In this document: positions 47,401-58,000 of the stretch, piece after piece
How the letters are laid out: every line of letters begins with the position of its first letter
How positions within the stretch are numbered: position 1 is the first letter of the stretch
Assembly (NCBI RefSeq): GCF_963678975.1
Contig: NC_089281.1
Location: forward strand, 26,950,765 to 27,014,764
DNA from: Dysidea avara
Taxonomy: Eukaryota; Porifera; Demospongiae; Dictyoceratida; Dysideidae
DNA: 64,000 nt
Direction: 5' to 3'
Notes under the pieces: generated by a model
Told to the model about the DNA's origin: nothing
What the model saw: the letters and a program-made list of their open reading frames with translations, nothing else
Database searches by the model: none
Translations under genes and position numbers: made by a program

Positions 47401-50400
47401 TTGTCTGTAGCTTATCTCTATACAGGTTACTAGTTTCTAGCTGATCTGTTGAATTCTTTTCAGGGTGACTGCTCTATTAGGGTGACTGCTCTATTAGAGT
47501 ATCTTGATCTTGCACTTGCTACACCAAGTTTGATTTCGTGTTATAACTCCGTGGCTTCAAGTGTGATTCTTCTACACCATTGAAGATCCTTTCTAAGATG
47601 ATTACTCCATCTGTACAACGAATTTCAAAGCATTACCCCAAGCGGTTTTTCTGGTGGGCATGGAAAGTAGTTGTTTCTTTTATTAGTTAATCTCGATTGC
47701 ATAATTGTTACACACTGTTGGTTTTTTCGTTCTATCTTCCTGGTTTTTAGCTTGATTTCTTTCAAACCACAAAAGGTTTGAGGTTCAATAGTTAACCTAT
47801 TCACCAACCGATTTTCAGTTTCTTCCCATACGCGGTTTATCCTGTAGACATGACAACATATTGGTGTTATTTTTCGTGAATAATCGCTAATAACTCTTTG
47901 CCTGTTTATCGTATTCCTTGGTACAGAGATGCACCTTTATACCCCCCTTCTGTGTGCCAAATTTCAAGGCAATCGGATATTGCGTTTGCGTTTGATAGCG
48001 GTTTTTGTAAGTGTGCGAAAAGAGGAAGAAAAATAAGAAGAAAAAAACGAAGAAACTAAGCCAATTTTTGAAGTCACATATCTCGGGAACGCTTGAAGCG
48101 ATTTCGCTCAAATTTGGAATGTGGAGTACTGAAGTTAGAGGGAGTGTCCACAGTAAAAATCGTCTTGTTTCATCAAGGCAGCACAGAGCTACGGAGGTGC
48201 GAAAATTGCATTTTCTTTCTTCCTGTCAATATACTCACGGGTGTTGTGCGCCGGCTTCTTGGGCCGCACGACACACTACCGTGTGTCTTGATTTCATAAA
48301 ATAAGCCCAGTGCTTGGTAAACAGAGACGATGAAAGTACAAATGAGTGACTGAATGTACTAACATAACAATTCTATTAATCTCTTCAGTAACAGTTGATC
48401 AGATGATCACCACAAACAGACCACAAATATCACACACACACACACATACACACAGCTCACCTGATGTGCCACCCTTTACAGTGGCCTCCATGAGATAGAA
48501 ACCAAGTTGTACTAGACCTGGAGTGGCCATGTCCCATCCATGAGAACTACAACAGTTGTAGGGATGGTTTGCAAATTCAATTAATGCTCACCTGTGTCGT
48601 ACAGTATCTAGCAACACTTCTTTGATGTCCTGCACCTCAGAGATGACTTCTGCATGGGAGTGGACACCATTTGTAACATGTTAACTCCAGGCAATTAACA
48701 TTGAGGGAAGAGTCAAATTATTGAATTCTTGGTTAGATATATTTTTGAGGGGGCAAAGATCTACTTATTAGTAAAACTGGTAACCTTGATGTCCCTCACT
48801 ACAGGACCACTTTCCACAAGAGTTTAAAATCATGAAGGTGACTATACAGTGGAACCATAAACAGACACTCTGAAGTGTGAACAACCTTTATAAAAGTGCT
48901 CCCTTGATTATCCAACCCCCTTGGGACTAAGACATGTTCAGATAATTAAAGCCCATTCATTTTATATACAAAGCCCTGTTCAAATACTCTTAATACATAC
49001 ATCTTAGACAAAATACTTTAATAGAGCAGTCATTTCTACTGTTCCGGTAACCAAGTGTTAGGATAATAGAGGTTCAGATAATCGAGGGAGCACTGTAATC
49101 AAGATGCTTGTTTATAGTTCTAAAACCAGGACACCTTGATAATCAGGACACTAGTCCATGGTCCCATTCACATCAGTGTACACACATTTAGACCGGATAC
49201 CTTTCCAAATAAGGATGGTCACAGTAGGTTCGGAATACAAGGTGGTTCAATTGTATTAACACACGAAATAATACTTACTTTGTATTCTACATAATTTCAC
49301 CTTGTATCCATTTGGAGCTTTTCCACTTTTCGTGATCCTTCAGCCTACGAGTGACAATTGACTTCATGAGATCAAGAATCTGAAAGATCAAGTGTCACAA
49401 CATACACTACTATTCATTCTGTGTATTCTATTAGAGTAGCTTATTCATACAACACGAACCAGACTTCTGAAGCACTGATAGCCTAATAACTACTTATACT
49501 ATACGGAAATTAGGAAAAAAATGTCCCAACTTTGGAAATGAAACTGCACACCACTGGTTAGGACCACATTTAGTTAATAGCTCTAGCCACATGAGCTACA
49601 GTACACCATTGTATTACAAAACAAAGAACAGAAATAAACTAGTACACACAGCAGGCAACATACCTGGTCCTCAAATCGCTGCATGCGGGCCATAGACATG
49701 GCCAGAGCAATGGAGAATGGAGACATAATTATAGCACTGACACAGTTCACACCAGCCTGTAATGTAGATTGGCAGTATGATGGACAGACAGACACACTCC
49801 ACACAAACAGCAAAAGATGTTACACTGCCATATACATGGTCACGCCTACCCAGAAACACTGGGACACCTGTGCACTACTCAGATGCAGGCAACTCCTCCT
49901 GGAGCAAGAATAGGACCCCACAGGAGGCAGTACCATATCTCACAAGTGAAGGTGTAGGCACTCAAATTCCCATCACCCATTTTGTGAGACACGGACAGTT
50001 AACATTGCTTATCCAGTTAACAACGGGTCCTCAGAACAGAAAAACAGCTGGCACAAAGAAAGCAGAGTTTCTTACCCAACACGAAATAATCACAACATAC
50101 ACACATCTCACCTTCAGACACTTTACAAACTCCTTGCCTAATTCCTGCCATGATATGATATAATATCACCAATCACACGTAACACACACAATATGGCCAC
50201 CTGGTTCTGTTTAATAGCCTGACTGATGTGTAGTAGCACTGTCCCCTCTGTGGGAAATAAGTCCGGCATCGACCTGAGGTGTATCAAATAGCACGTGATC
50301 TACACAGCAACACTTGATACATACCTTAAGCAAACACATTTAACAACCACATTGAACACATTGAGGGGTAAGCATATGCAGAAATGCTGTAAAACAGCTA

Positions 50401-53400
50401 ATGGTCATCCTGAATACCTTAGAGATACAGTGGAACCTCTTTATTACGGACATTTGGGACCAAGAGTTTTTGGCCACTTTCTGCTGCAATACTAGTATTT
50501 AAAAAAAAGTTAATTTAAAAATGAAGTATATAGGGATCTATGCAATAAAAAGTAGTGAAACAAGAGATGAATGATGGTTTTACAGCATAACTCAGTTAAG
50601 TGGGAAGTCTCTACTTTTGCATTGAACAAATAGTTAATGTGCCAAAGTAGGGACTTTCCCACTGAGCTACGCTGTAACATCATCATTCATCTCTTGTTTC
50701 ACTACTTTTTATTGTATAGATCCCTACTTCATTTTTAAATTAACAATTTAAAAAAATACTAGTTTGTTTAGTTTTTGTTGTGGCACAGCACTGTATGTTG
50801 TATTATAGTGACTGTTGTGTTAGAATATATCTCGAGTCAACCAAGGGGTGTGCAGCTAGCTAGACCAATAAGGAGTAAGGAGATCTTGTTTACTGTTAAG
50901 TAAACAGCTAGATTGTTAAGAGGTGGGATCCGTACTCTTCCACTATTAGTCCACCTAGGTCTTTATTTGGTGGGCGTGGTTGAAAACCTATCACGAACCG
51001 GATCCCAATCATGAAGTACGTTGCAGATATCTAGCAAGTGTACCACTTATAGTAGTGCCAGGATTGAAGCGTTTCTTAAATCCAACTCTGAAATAATTCT
51101 GTGGCGTCTAAATATGCTGCTGAAAGAAAGCATTAGTATGGAAAATTAACGCCTCGATATGGTTTTGTTGGATGAAAAGACAAGCAGCCTGATTGAAGAT
51201 AAAAGGAAAGACAAGGCGCAGAGGGCCACACTCGTCGGAATCCCAAAAGGCACATCCCACTAGTGAGTTGGTTATTGTGGCGTAAATGGTGACTGTGTGC
51301 TGCTTCGTTTGGCCTCTAGCCTTGCAACTGTGGTCAGGCAGGCAGTGAGACTAAAATTCCGAGTTTTGGCGATTTAAAAAAAAATTCTATATCCGGCCAC
51401 CTGTAAGCGTTTTGTTATATAATATGTATTATATGGACTAGTACTATTCTGTAAAGGTGATTTTCGTCATGTAAAATGTCTCTAGGATGACTTTTTGAAG
51501 GCAGCCGGCTGTGGGCGTGCGCCTGGTTTACTGAAATTGTTTTTGTAAAAGTGTGTGTGTGTGTGCCTATCTACCTATGTTTATCCGTATGTATACCCAC
51601 GTGAGCAAAATCGTTAATGGTAAAAGCAGTTTTTACATAAGAAGTAAAAGCGAAATGAAGTCTGTATAAACTTCTGCACAGGTAAACTTTGCTGAGAGGT
51701 GGTTTCTTTTCGGCAGTCTGAAATACAGGTGTGGCGACTCTCCACAGACGTTGCGAATTATCCTCCCTTTGGGGTTTTACAGGCATTCAACAACTGAAAA
51801 ACAATGGTGCAGCCCCCATAGACTACTAGGAATAGCCTATCCCTTCGAGTTAGTTGAAAGGGGGCGTATCCCTTACGTAAGCAAACAAAAATGAAGAGCA
51901 GCTTTGAGGCTTTGTCGAGAGAGTTTGTGGGAAAATACATGATAGTCAAACTATAAAACAGTTTAGAAGATACTTCTGTGCGTAATATGTTGGTAAAAGC
52001 GGCTTGTTAAACAAGCGTTTCCTTAGCAGTGCATAGCAACGTAATTAAAAGAATTACAATTTTTTTATGAATTACGAAATACGAGAATTACACACTAATT
52101 ATAATGTATTATTGCACAACCAAAAACCCTATTGGTTATAGCAATAAAAATAGTAATACATAGTTGGAAAATTCCAGATAAGTTAGCTAGCTGCATGGCA
52201 CCTGGTTTTTAGAAGTAGCACATCAACTTGCTTTCTAGTTTTTTAAAGGAGAGGTTCCACTGTATAGTACATCAACTCAACTGTACATGTAATTCTACAT
52301 GCAAACAACTTTAATGGTTATCACAAAACAAAAGATTAAAATTACAACGCTGTAGCTAATACATCCACATACCCTTCTTGTTGACTCATGGTGAGAGGTT
52401 CCTGGTGTTTGTTATTGAAGAATGAGGTCACTCCAGTCAGGACTAGCACCTTGTGTCCCTGTAACACATTACTGGGTGTAGCTGTAGCAAAGTAGGAGGG
52501 GCTCACCTTGGTTGCTAAGAGTAGCAGCTGGTAAACCAAAGGAGCAATGTCTGACACTTCCACTATCTCAAGAGTCCTGCAACAAAGACAGCAGGTAGTA
52601 CACAAAATAATTATAAGTGCAAACTATACTAGCGGTACAGCATTACTAAGGCCACTTTATAGTTGTTTGAGATCAGGAAAATCAAGGTGGCTCACTATTC
52701 ATTACAATCATACATGCACCTGACTGCTTTATTAGAATAAGCTGAATGCTCTATTAGAGTATTTCGATCTTTCATTAATCACTATTCCACTGATCTTAAC
52801 ATTTGAGTAATTAAATCGCCCCCTCCCAGTTGGGGTTGGTCTTCAGCCCATCTATTGCCTATTACCTCTAATGTAAACAAGTTAGTTTATTACTTCCATA
52901 AAACCATTAAACATTAAGATGATGGAATAATGGTGAAAGCTTGCATGATGTCAAAATAATAACCAAATTTAGACAGTGAAACATAGTAATGTGGGCGAGG
53001 AAACTGAAACATACAATTAGCAATAAGTGGCCTAATCAAAGCTGTGATAACCACGTTTACATGGATAAACATGCAAGTATATACTAGCCGGGTCCAATAG
53101 CTGTATCTTCTTTACTCACCTCAAAATCTTCTCAATCACAAACCTCAGCTCTTTATCAGACAACACAATCTCCCTGTGATTAGTGTGGTGCATTTTTAGA
53201 GAGCAAAATGGGACACACTCACCTGAAGGCAGCAGCCAAATGAATCACGCTGCTGTCCGGCCACCTGTAATGGATCATGTGATCAACCATGCTAATCAAA
53301 ACGAAGCAGTGCAGGGTTAGAAGGATGTGGCTACACAGGGTCTGGCCTATTGCCCACGTATGAGACTATGGGGTCCCCACTGTGATTCCCAGTATGCATT

Positions 53401-54829
53401 GCCACAGCTGCAGCTGGACCAACAGACCCCATTTGGGACCCCCTACCCCCTTTAATGGCCTGCCAGACATACCACAGTTCCTTTTCATTACCACATCAGG
53501 TGATTGTTAACAAACCAACTCAGCTTTGGGGCCAGTTTGTATCAAAGTTCACCACTACAGTTGTCTTGGCATCAATCTTGATATGGTACAAGAATTCAAA
53601 CTGACCCACAGTGAATGAAGATTTGTATAAAGGTTATGTTTTATCAACTACTAGACGCGTAACCAAGATAAGTCATGCCCAAAATAAAGATATAGTGACG
53701 TTACTATATACAAATCCCAGCATGTAACTATAGCACTGACCTCACACTACACAAAGAGTCCAACAAGTGACTCTTGCACTCTGGACCCTCCATCTGATCA
53801 TCTATTTAAAGTATAATTAACAAGATTGATAATTACTTAGCGTGTTTCACATTACCTCTAACAGGCACAGTGGTTGCCATGGAGATCAGTGATAGTATTT
53901 TAGGAAGAAACTCAATTGACCTGTAAATGTAGTGCATCATGTGACATCATGTGATCTATAAGGTACCTCCCATTCGATGCCTTTCCCCACTTCACACAAT
54001 CAGTGATCAGCTCAGCTAACTCAACAAGGAGTCTGATTGGTACACTAGCCAACTAATGATACACACAACATGTACATCATAGTCAATGTATTTATGAGTG
54101 GTCACTAAAATAGGGATAGTTTTATGTTGTACAACTTTGCACGAACACAGTCCTCTAGTATTAAGTACACAAGTGAGTGATGCTGTCAGGTGTGTAGTAT
54201 TTACACAAGAAATTTCTACAAGTGGCACTTTTCTGAAGCAAAATCTTCCAAAGCTACCTTAGTGCCATGGATATTTAGGACTCAACTACTCACAAATTTT
54301 AACCAACACTATGTGTACCAACACACCATTGTGACACCACCAACTCACACATACACTAAGTAATACACAAATGCTGCATTTCACACTCACTTCAATACAC
54401 AATTTCCCAGTAATATCCCTGACACACTACAAGAATACACTAACATAATCAGAACAACTCGTATGCTCTAAATTACCTGGTTGGTGAGTTTATGCATGTT
54501 CAGCACCTCAATACAGTGAGTGTACAGTGTCTTAATGGTCTGGTATGACTCCAGCTTATCTGCTGGGTTACCTGTTGTGGAGGGTAACACATACAACCAC
54601 CACCACAACACTTCCACACCTTGTAGAATATCCTCAATTACTTGAAGGAAGTCACCATTGGCCTTCCTGCATGACTCTAATTTATTAACAACCTAGATGA
54701 CACCTGTACATAAAGGGTAGATATGTGTACACGTTTAACCTGATCAGGAGATAATACAGGGGTGTTCTTCACTGGGGTGTTTTTCTTCTTCATTGGACTT
54801 AGCCCGGTCCTTTTTGATGTTACCGCCAT
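37567..54829 (-). CDS. FANCI: Fanconi anaemia group I protein (FANCI), 47 exons
   Basis: FANCI pairs with FANCD2 to form the DNA clamp that is monoubiquitinated during interstrand crosslink repair in the nucleus. Forty-seven exons with GT-AG borders and consistent phases give 1,294 codons, against 1,328 residues in human. Collinear matches to the recalled human protein run from end to end: DIAPLVYQLLLLATK, MSPFSIALAMSMARMQRFED, ALCYEILGVLRRCLSQQDTV, LIYAIEQFEKELIKLGKK. The monoubiquitination lysine (human K523) is kept in LVLRKSLF as K507. The C-terminus is a basic PKAKRLKLS stretch like the human nuclear localisation tail. Introns are mostly 40-400 bp; three of 1-2 kb carry transposons. No in-frame break was found. 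Divergent from eIF3a. Confidence 0.96.
38885..39225. repeat. Repeat fragment in FANCI exon/intron region (TGTCC words)
   Basis: Units such as CCTTGGGAC...AAGTGTCC(A/G)GATTATG(A/C)AGGTGTCCTGA are doubled between 38905 and 39040, followed by TTCCACTGTA and ACAGTGAAACTCCTCAAAAC. This looks like two facing ends of the pogo-like MITE family, in intron 41 of FANCI. Confidence 0.6.
40980..41345. repeat. Dispersed repeat shared with 51125-51345
   Basis: GGAAAATTAACTCCATGATG...GGTTTTGTTG...GATTGAAGATAA(C/A)..GGAAAG(G/A)CAAG(A/G)C(A/G)CAGAGGGC and TGTGGTCAGGCAGGC occur in both places, both in FANCI introns. The open frame at 41039-41347 lies within this repeat and is not supported as a gene. Confidence 0.75.
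42465..42530. repeat. (TTTA)n with retroelement 3' tail
   Basis: TTTATTTATTTATTTATTTATTG is followed by TACTGGACAGCCAGTAATTA. It reads as the 3' end and tail of a minus-strand SINE or LINE. Sister copies lie at 45543-45590 and 47212-47262. A pogo-like end (TTATCCGAACACATTGGGCCC) follows at 42531. Confidence 0.65.
44489..49756 (-). CDS. FANCI: FANCI exons 14-25 (ubiquitination and S/TQ region)
   Basis: Exons: 49756-49664, 49379-49301, 48649-48592, 48546-48461, 46824-46672, 46328-46270, 46222-46151, 45939-45869, 45291-45186, 45139-45029, 44714-44646, 44590-44489. The lysine codon equivalent to human K523 is at 45885-45883 in exon 21, four codons before the donor. Exon 22 keeps EARKSALTGYMQLL, and its end CSSQ retains one SQ dipeptide in the region where human FANCI has its ATR-phosphorylated SQ cluster. 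The other human SQ sites are replaced by Ser-rich sequence (MPSSSSSSTSEAL). The 1.6-kb intron 17 contains a minisatellite and repeat DNA. Confidence 0.93.
45543..45590. repeat. (TTTA)n retroelement tail
   Basis: TTATTTATTTATTGTTACTGGGCAGACGGCAATTGCCGATGCACCC: the same 3' unit as at 42465 and 47212. It lies in FANCI intron 21, minus orientation. Confidence 0.65.
47012..47460. repeat. CTCTACA...TAGCTGA minisatellite
   Basis: About ten degenerate units of 30-37 bp of the form CTCTACA(A/G)GGTGA(C/T)TT(C/G)TT(C/T)(G/T)TAGCTGAA lie in FANCI intron 17. The array is split near 47212-47262 by a (TTTA)n retroelement tail. Each unit ends in TAGCTGA, so a reading frame could not persist. Confidence 0.8.
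47470..48460. repeat. Intron DNA with repeat ending in TCACGGGTGTTGTGCG
   Basis: Begins after a tandem pair of GACTGCTCTATTAG motifs (47467, 47484). The stretch 47600-48300 contains phrases typical of a dispersed repeat, ending GCGCCGGCTTCTTGGGCCGC near 48249, much more GC-rich than its surroundings. No exon of FANCI is required here: exons 17 and 18 join in phase across it. Confidence 0.5.
48895..49094. mobile_element. Pogo-like MITE, second subtype
   Basis: AGTGCTCCCTTGATTATCCA on the left and, read inward from the right, AGTGCTCCCTCGATTATCTG enclose about 200 bp in FANCI intron 15. GTGCTCCCTCGATTATC ends differ from the CAGTGGAACCTC ends of 9570-9786 but share the GATTATC(C/T)GAAC core. 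A motif copy (TAATAGAGCAGTCAT) is inside at 49019. Confidence 0.65.
50112..54829 (-). CDS. FANCI: FANCI exons 1-13 (N-terminal helical repeats)
   Basis: Exons in order: 54829-54740, 54692-54620, 54571-54477, 54426-54391, 54052-53967, 53920-53856, 53801-53741, 53264-53223, 53173-53120, 52576-52507, 52458-52373, 50273-50201, 50144-50112. The first encodes a Lys-rich start (AVTSKRTGLSPMKKKNTPV). The block corresponds to human residues 1 to about 295: ECKSHLLDSLCSVRWPDSS, SDKELRFVIEKIL, EGTVLLHISQAIKQNQELGK. The 2.1-kb intron 11 (50274-52372) holds a 1.8-kb pogo-like repeat. Confidence 0.92.
50428..52262. mobile_element. Composite pogo-like element, 1.8 kb, in FANCI intron 11
   Basis: CAGTGGAACCTCTTTATTAC at 50428 and, in inverted orientation at the far end, the complement of CAGTGGAACCTCTCCTTTAA (ending 52262) are both flanked by TA. 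Between them lie a fold-back element (50492-50763) and a copy of the 40980-41345 repeat. The 1.8-kb length therefore results from later insertions into an originally short MITE. No transposase is visible. Confidence 0.65.
50492..50763. mobile_element. Fold-back element, near-perfect 100-bp arms
   Basis: ATGAAGTATATAGGGATCTA...AGTAGTGAAACAAGAGATGA (50511-50575) is matched by its complement at 50683-50745, with only a few differences, and the arms continue outward through AATTTAAA to ACTAGTATTT. The loop is about 100 bp and is itself partly paired (GGGAAGTC...GACTTTCCC). A related but incomplete copy lies at 40595-40700. Confidence 0.85.
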
Positions 54830-55073
54830 GGCGCGCACGTGGCTGCACGCGCATGCTCAGACTGTTGGTGAACCACACGTGTTCCTTGTGATTCGCGGAG
54901 GGCACCAGAGCAGGTAGCGAAGTGAAATGTTTGTCTGATTGTTTGTTATCATGCTATTATCATGTTTGTAATGCTTAATGTGTATTGTAACAACAAATGC
55001 GTTAATACTTGTACAATATATTCTGATTAAATGCCACCATCGATGTAATTACTTTCCATGTCTTTAGCACAAC
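54830..55073. promoter_or_regulatory. Bidirectional promoter region of FANCI and eIF3a
   Basis: Only 244 bp separate the two start codons, which point away from each other. The FANCI side is GC-rich for this genome (GCGCGCACGTGGCTGCACGC at 54831-54850) and contains the CACGTG E-box core (54836-54841) and a second CACACGTG near 54874. A plausible 5'-UTR intron of eIF3a runs from AGAGCAG/GTAGCG near 54912 to TTTAG/CACAACATG near 55067. The shared-promoter role is inferred from spacing. Confidence 0.7.
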
Positions 55074-58000
55074 ATGCCCACCTACTTCCATAAACCCGAG
55101 AACGCGTTAAAACGTGCAAAAGGTGAAGTAAAACTTATTAAATAGTTTACCAATTGTGTTCTTTAGAATTCATTGAAGTAGACAAGAAGGAGTCAGCACT
55201 AGAAGTTCTCAATGATGTGATAAAGAGTAAGAAACACCGCACCAGTGGGAACAAAGTCCATGAGGAAATAGCCAACTTGTTCCTGGTCATCTGTACGGAC
55301 CTACAGAAGAGCAGTACAGCAAAGAATGGACTCTACCAATATAGGAACATCAGTGGGAACGTTGACCCAGCATCATTTGATAAAGTGGTGAAGACGTTTT
55401 TGGAGAATGCCAACCAGAGAGCTAAGACTGCTCGTGAACAGTCTCAACAAGCTGTATTGGATATTGATGACCTTGATCAACTGCAGACTCCAGAAAGGTA
55501 ATGTGTTTAGTGTAACATCTACTGACTAGGTTTAGTGTTGGGGTAGTAGTGATGTGACCTTTTCAGTTTAGAACCTGTGACATGGATAAAGCCATTATAG
55601 TGTAATGAAATCTGTAAGATTCCAACAAATGTATAACATTTATTGCTGTTTTTAAAGGCCTTTTTCACACTACAGTAAAATACGCTTTGAAGCCGGATAA
55701 AATGATTTCACACCTGAGCCGGATTGACTGCAATGCGCATTCAATCTGGTTTCATGTCAATCCACCTCGAGAGATGACTTGATGCCATTAGCAAGGGGGC
55801 GCCGTACAGTCTCCAGATATCTTGCGCAAAGTATGGCTATTGCGCCAAGACTAAATTAAGTGACGGCATACCTAGTGTTATACTCAGCTTGTGGAAGCAA
55901 TACAGTGACCATAAGTGAGTGTGGAAAGAATAGCATATCCTTCTGAAATCATTGTTCCCGGTACAGGTTTCCTCCTAAGAATTAACCAGCTTCTTGGCAC
56001 CCAACGTTTTGTAAGTGTACTAACATTAACAACATTCCTCGCTGCAAATACTTTTCTTACTCTAATGGAATACGAAGAAAGTAGTACAATGACCGACGCC
56101 ATTCAATTTTTCATTACATAATCAGGTAATTAATCACGTGCTATGAAAGCAAATTGAATTCAGTTGCTGCACACATAGTGTGAAATGGACTGATGCGCAT
56201 TCGATCCACTTTCAGTCTGACCACAGCTGGATCCGCATTCCATGTGCATTAGTGTGAAAAGGCCTTAAATGTATATGTAATATGATCACTATATTCAATG
56301 GATTGTTTTGTGGAGTCCCCATGAGGTGGTCATATAGTGGCATGACACGTGGTCATACCTTAATGTGTACACATATCTTACTAGTCTGCTACTGATCACA
56401 GTCAGTGATGAGGACACACAAGCCAGGACAGACCGTGTCATGCTCACCCCCTGGGTCAAGTTCCTCTGGGAGTCATATCGTAACATCTTGGAGTTGACCA
56501 AGAATAATCAAACGTTTGAGAAACTTTATGCTGATGTGGCTAAGGAAGGTATGTATATGTAGGACATAGTTGTTGTGTGTATACTGTAGAACACATGCAT
56601 GTGGTAATTTTCAAAGTTCCAAGTGTGTAAACACTCTTCATTTTCTGTTAGCATTCCACTTTTGCATCGAGTACAAAAGGAGGACAGAGTTTCGCAAGTT
56701 GTGTGACATAGTAAGACATTATTGTGTAGCCAATATCTATTAATATTGCTTTTCTTTAGTTACGTAATCACCTGTTGCTGATCCAGAAACATCAGCCACC
56801 TACTCAGTCATATGCCATCAACCTTAGTGCACCAGACTCCAAGAGTATTCAGTATCAAGTAGAAGTGAGATTTGAGCAGCTGGAGTGTTCTATTACCATT
56901 GATTTGTGGCAGGTATGTATTCCAGTTATTTCATGCAGTTGTGAAATACTGGGACTTACATATTGTTAGGAAGCATTCAAGGCCATTGAGGAGATACACA
57001 ACCTTCTGACTACCACAAAGACACAGGGCAAACCATCTACCTACTTTAACTTCTACTCCAGACAAGCTCGTGTCTACTGGATGGCTAAGAACAGGCTGTT
57101 TCATGCAGCTGCCATGCACTGTCAGTTTGTTCTAATTAAAGAGCAGAAGAAGAGCTCTAGTCAGGATGAACTGCAGAGGTAAGCAATACCATCTATTATT
57201 TATAGAAACAGTAACTGGACTAGATACATCTACTGGAACCATCTATTCTACGCACACCTTTGAACCATGCTGAAATGTTCCAATTTCAGTATGTACACTG
57301 ATATCAAGAGTATATAATAGAAACCAAGAGTGTCGAACGGTATATTAGCTTGTGATTAATGATTACGTAAAGTAACACGGGTATTTCAGTAATTGTTTGT
57401 TTATGCGAAATGGTAATTTGAAATGTGTACATGGCAACGGTTCTTTGTTCGCCAGTTTTCCGTGTTATTTAACCAAGTATTCAACAGTTATTGTACAAAG
57501 AAAGTGTAGTAAGGACCCAAGATAACTCCAGCTCGCTAAAACAATGGTTGTGCAAACGAGCATGTTGCCACGCCCTCAGGGATCCACTTGACAGTGCCAG
57601 AACTTTAACATTAGCCAATTCCCTTTGATGCTATCATGTTTTCACTTGGTTTAGTGGCCAAATTGGGCAAATGCAGCAACCCTTAATGGCAATGAAAACG
57701 AAAAATTACTGAAATATCCATGTTACTTTATGCAATCATTAATCACGGGGTAATACACCCGTTTGATACTCATGGTTACTATTCAAATATGACCACAGAC
57801 AAGTCTTAATTGTCATGGCGTCCAACATTTCAGGTGTTCTTAGAACCTACAGTGGAACCTCTCTATTGTGGACATTTTGGGACCTAGCATTTTTTGGCCA
57901 CTTTTTCTGTAATACAGAAGTTTTCCTCACAGAGGTAAAAAATCTATTAACCCAGACCTATTGGGACCAAAATTTTTGTCCTTATTATGGAGGTTTTTCT

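Noticed and set aside
49683-50163. Two plus-strand open frames antisense to FANCI exons 13-14
   Set aside because: They overlap verified minus-strand exons and show no domain.
55915-56121. Extra eIF3a exon
   Set aside because: It lies wholly within the Harbinger-like MITE, and exons 2 and 3 join in phase without it.
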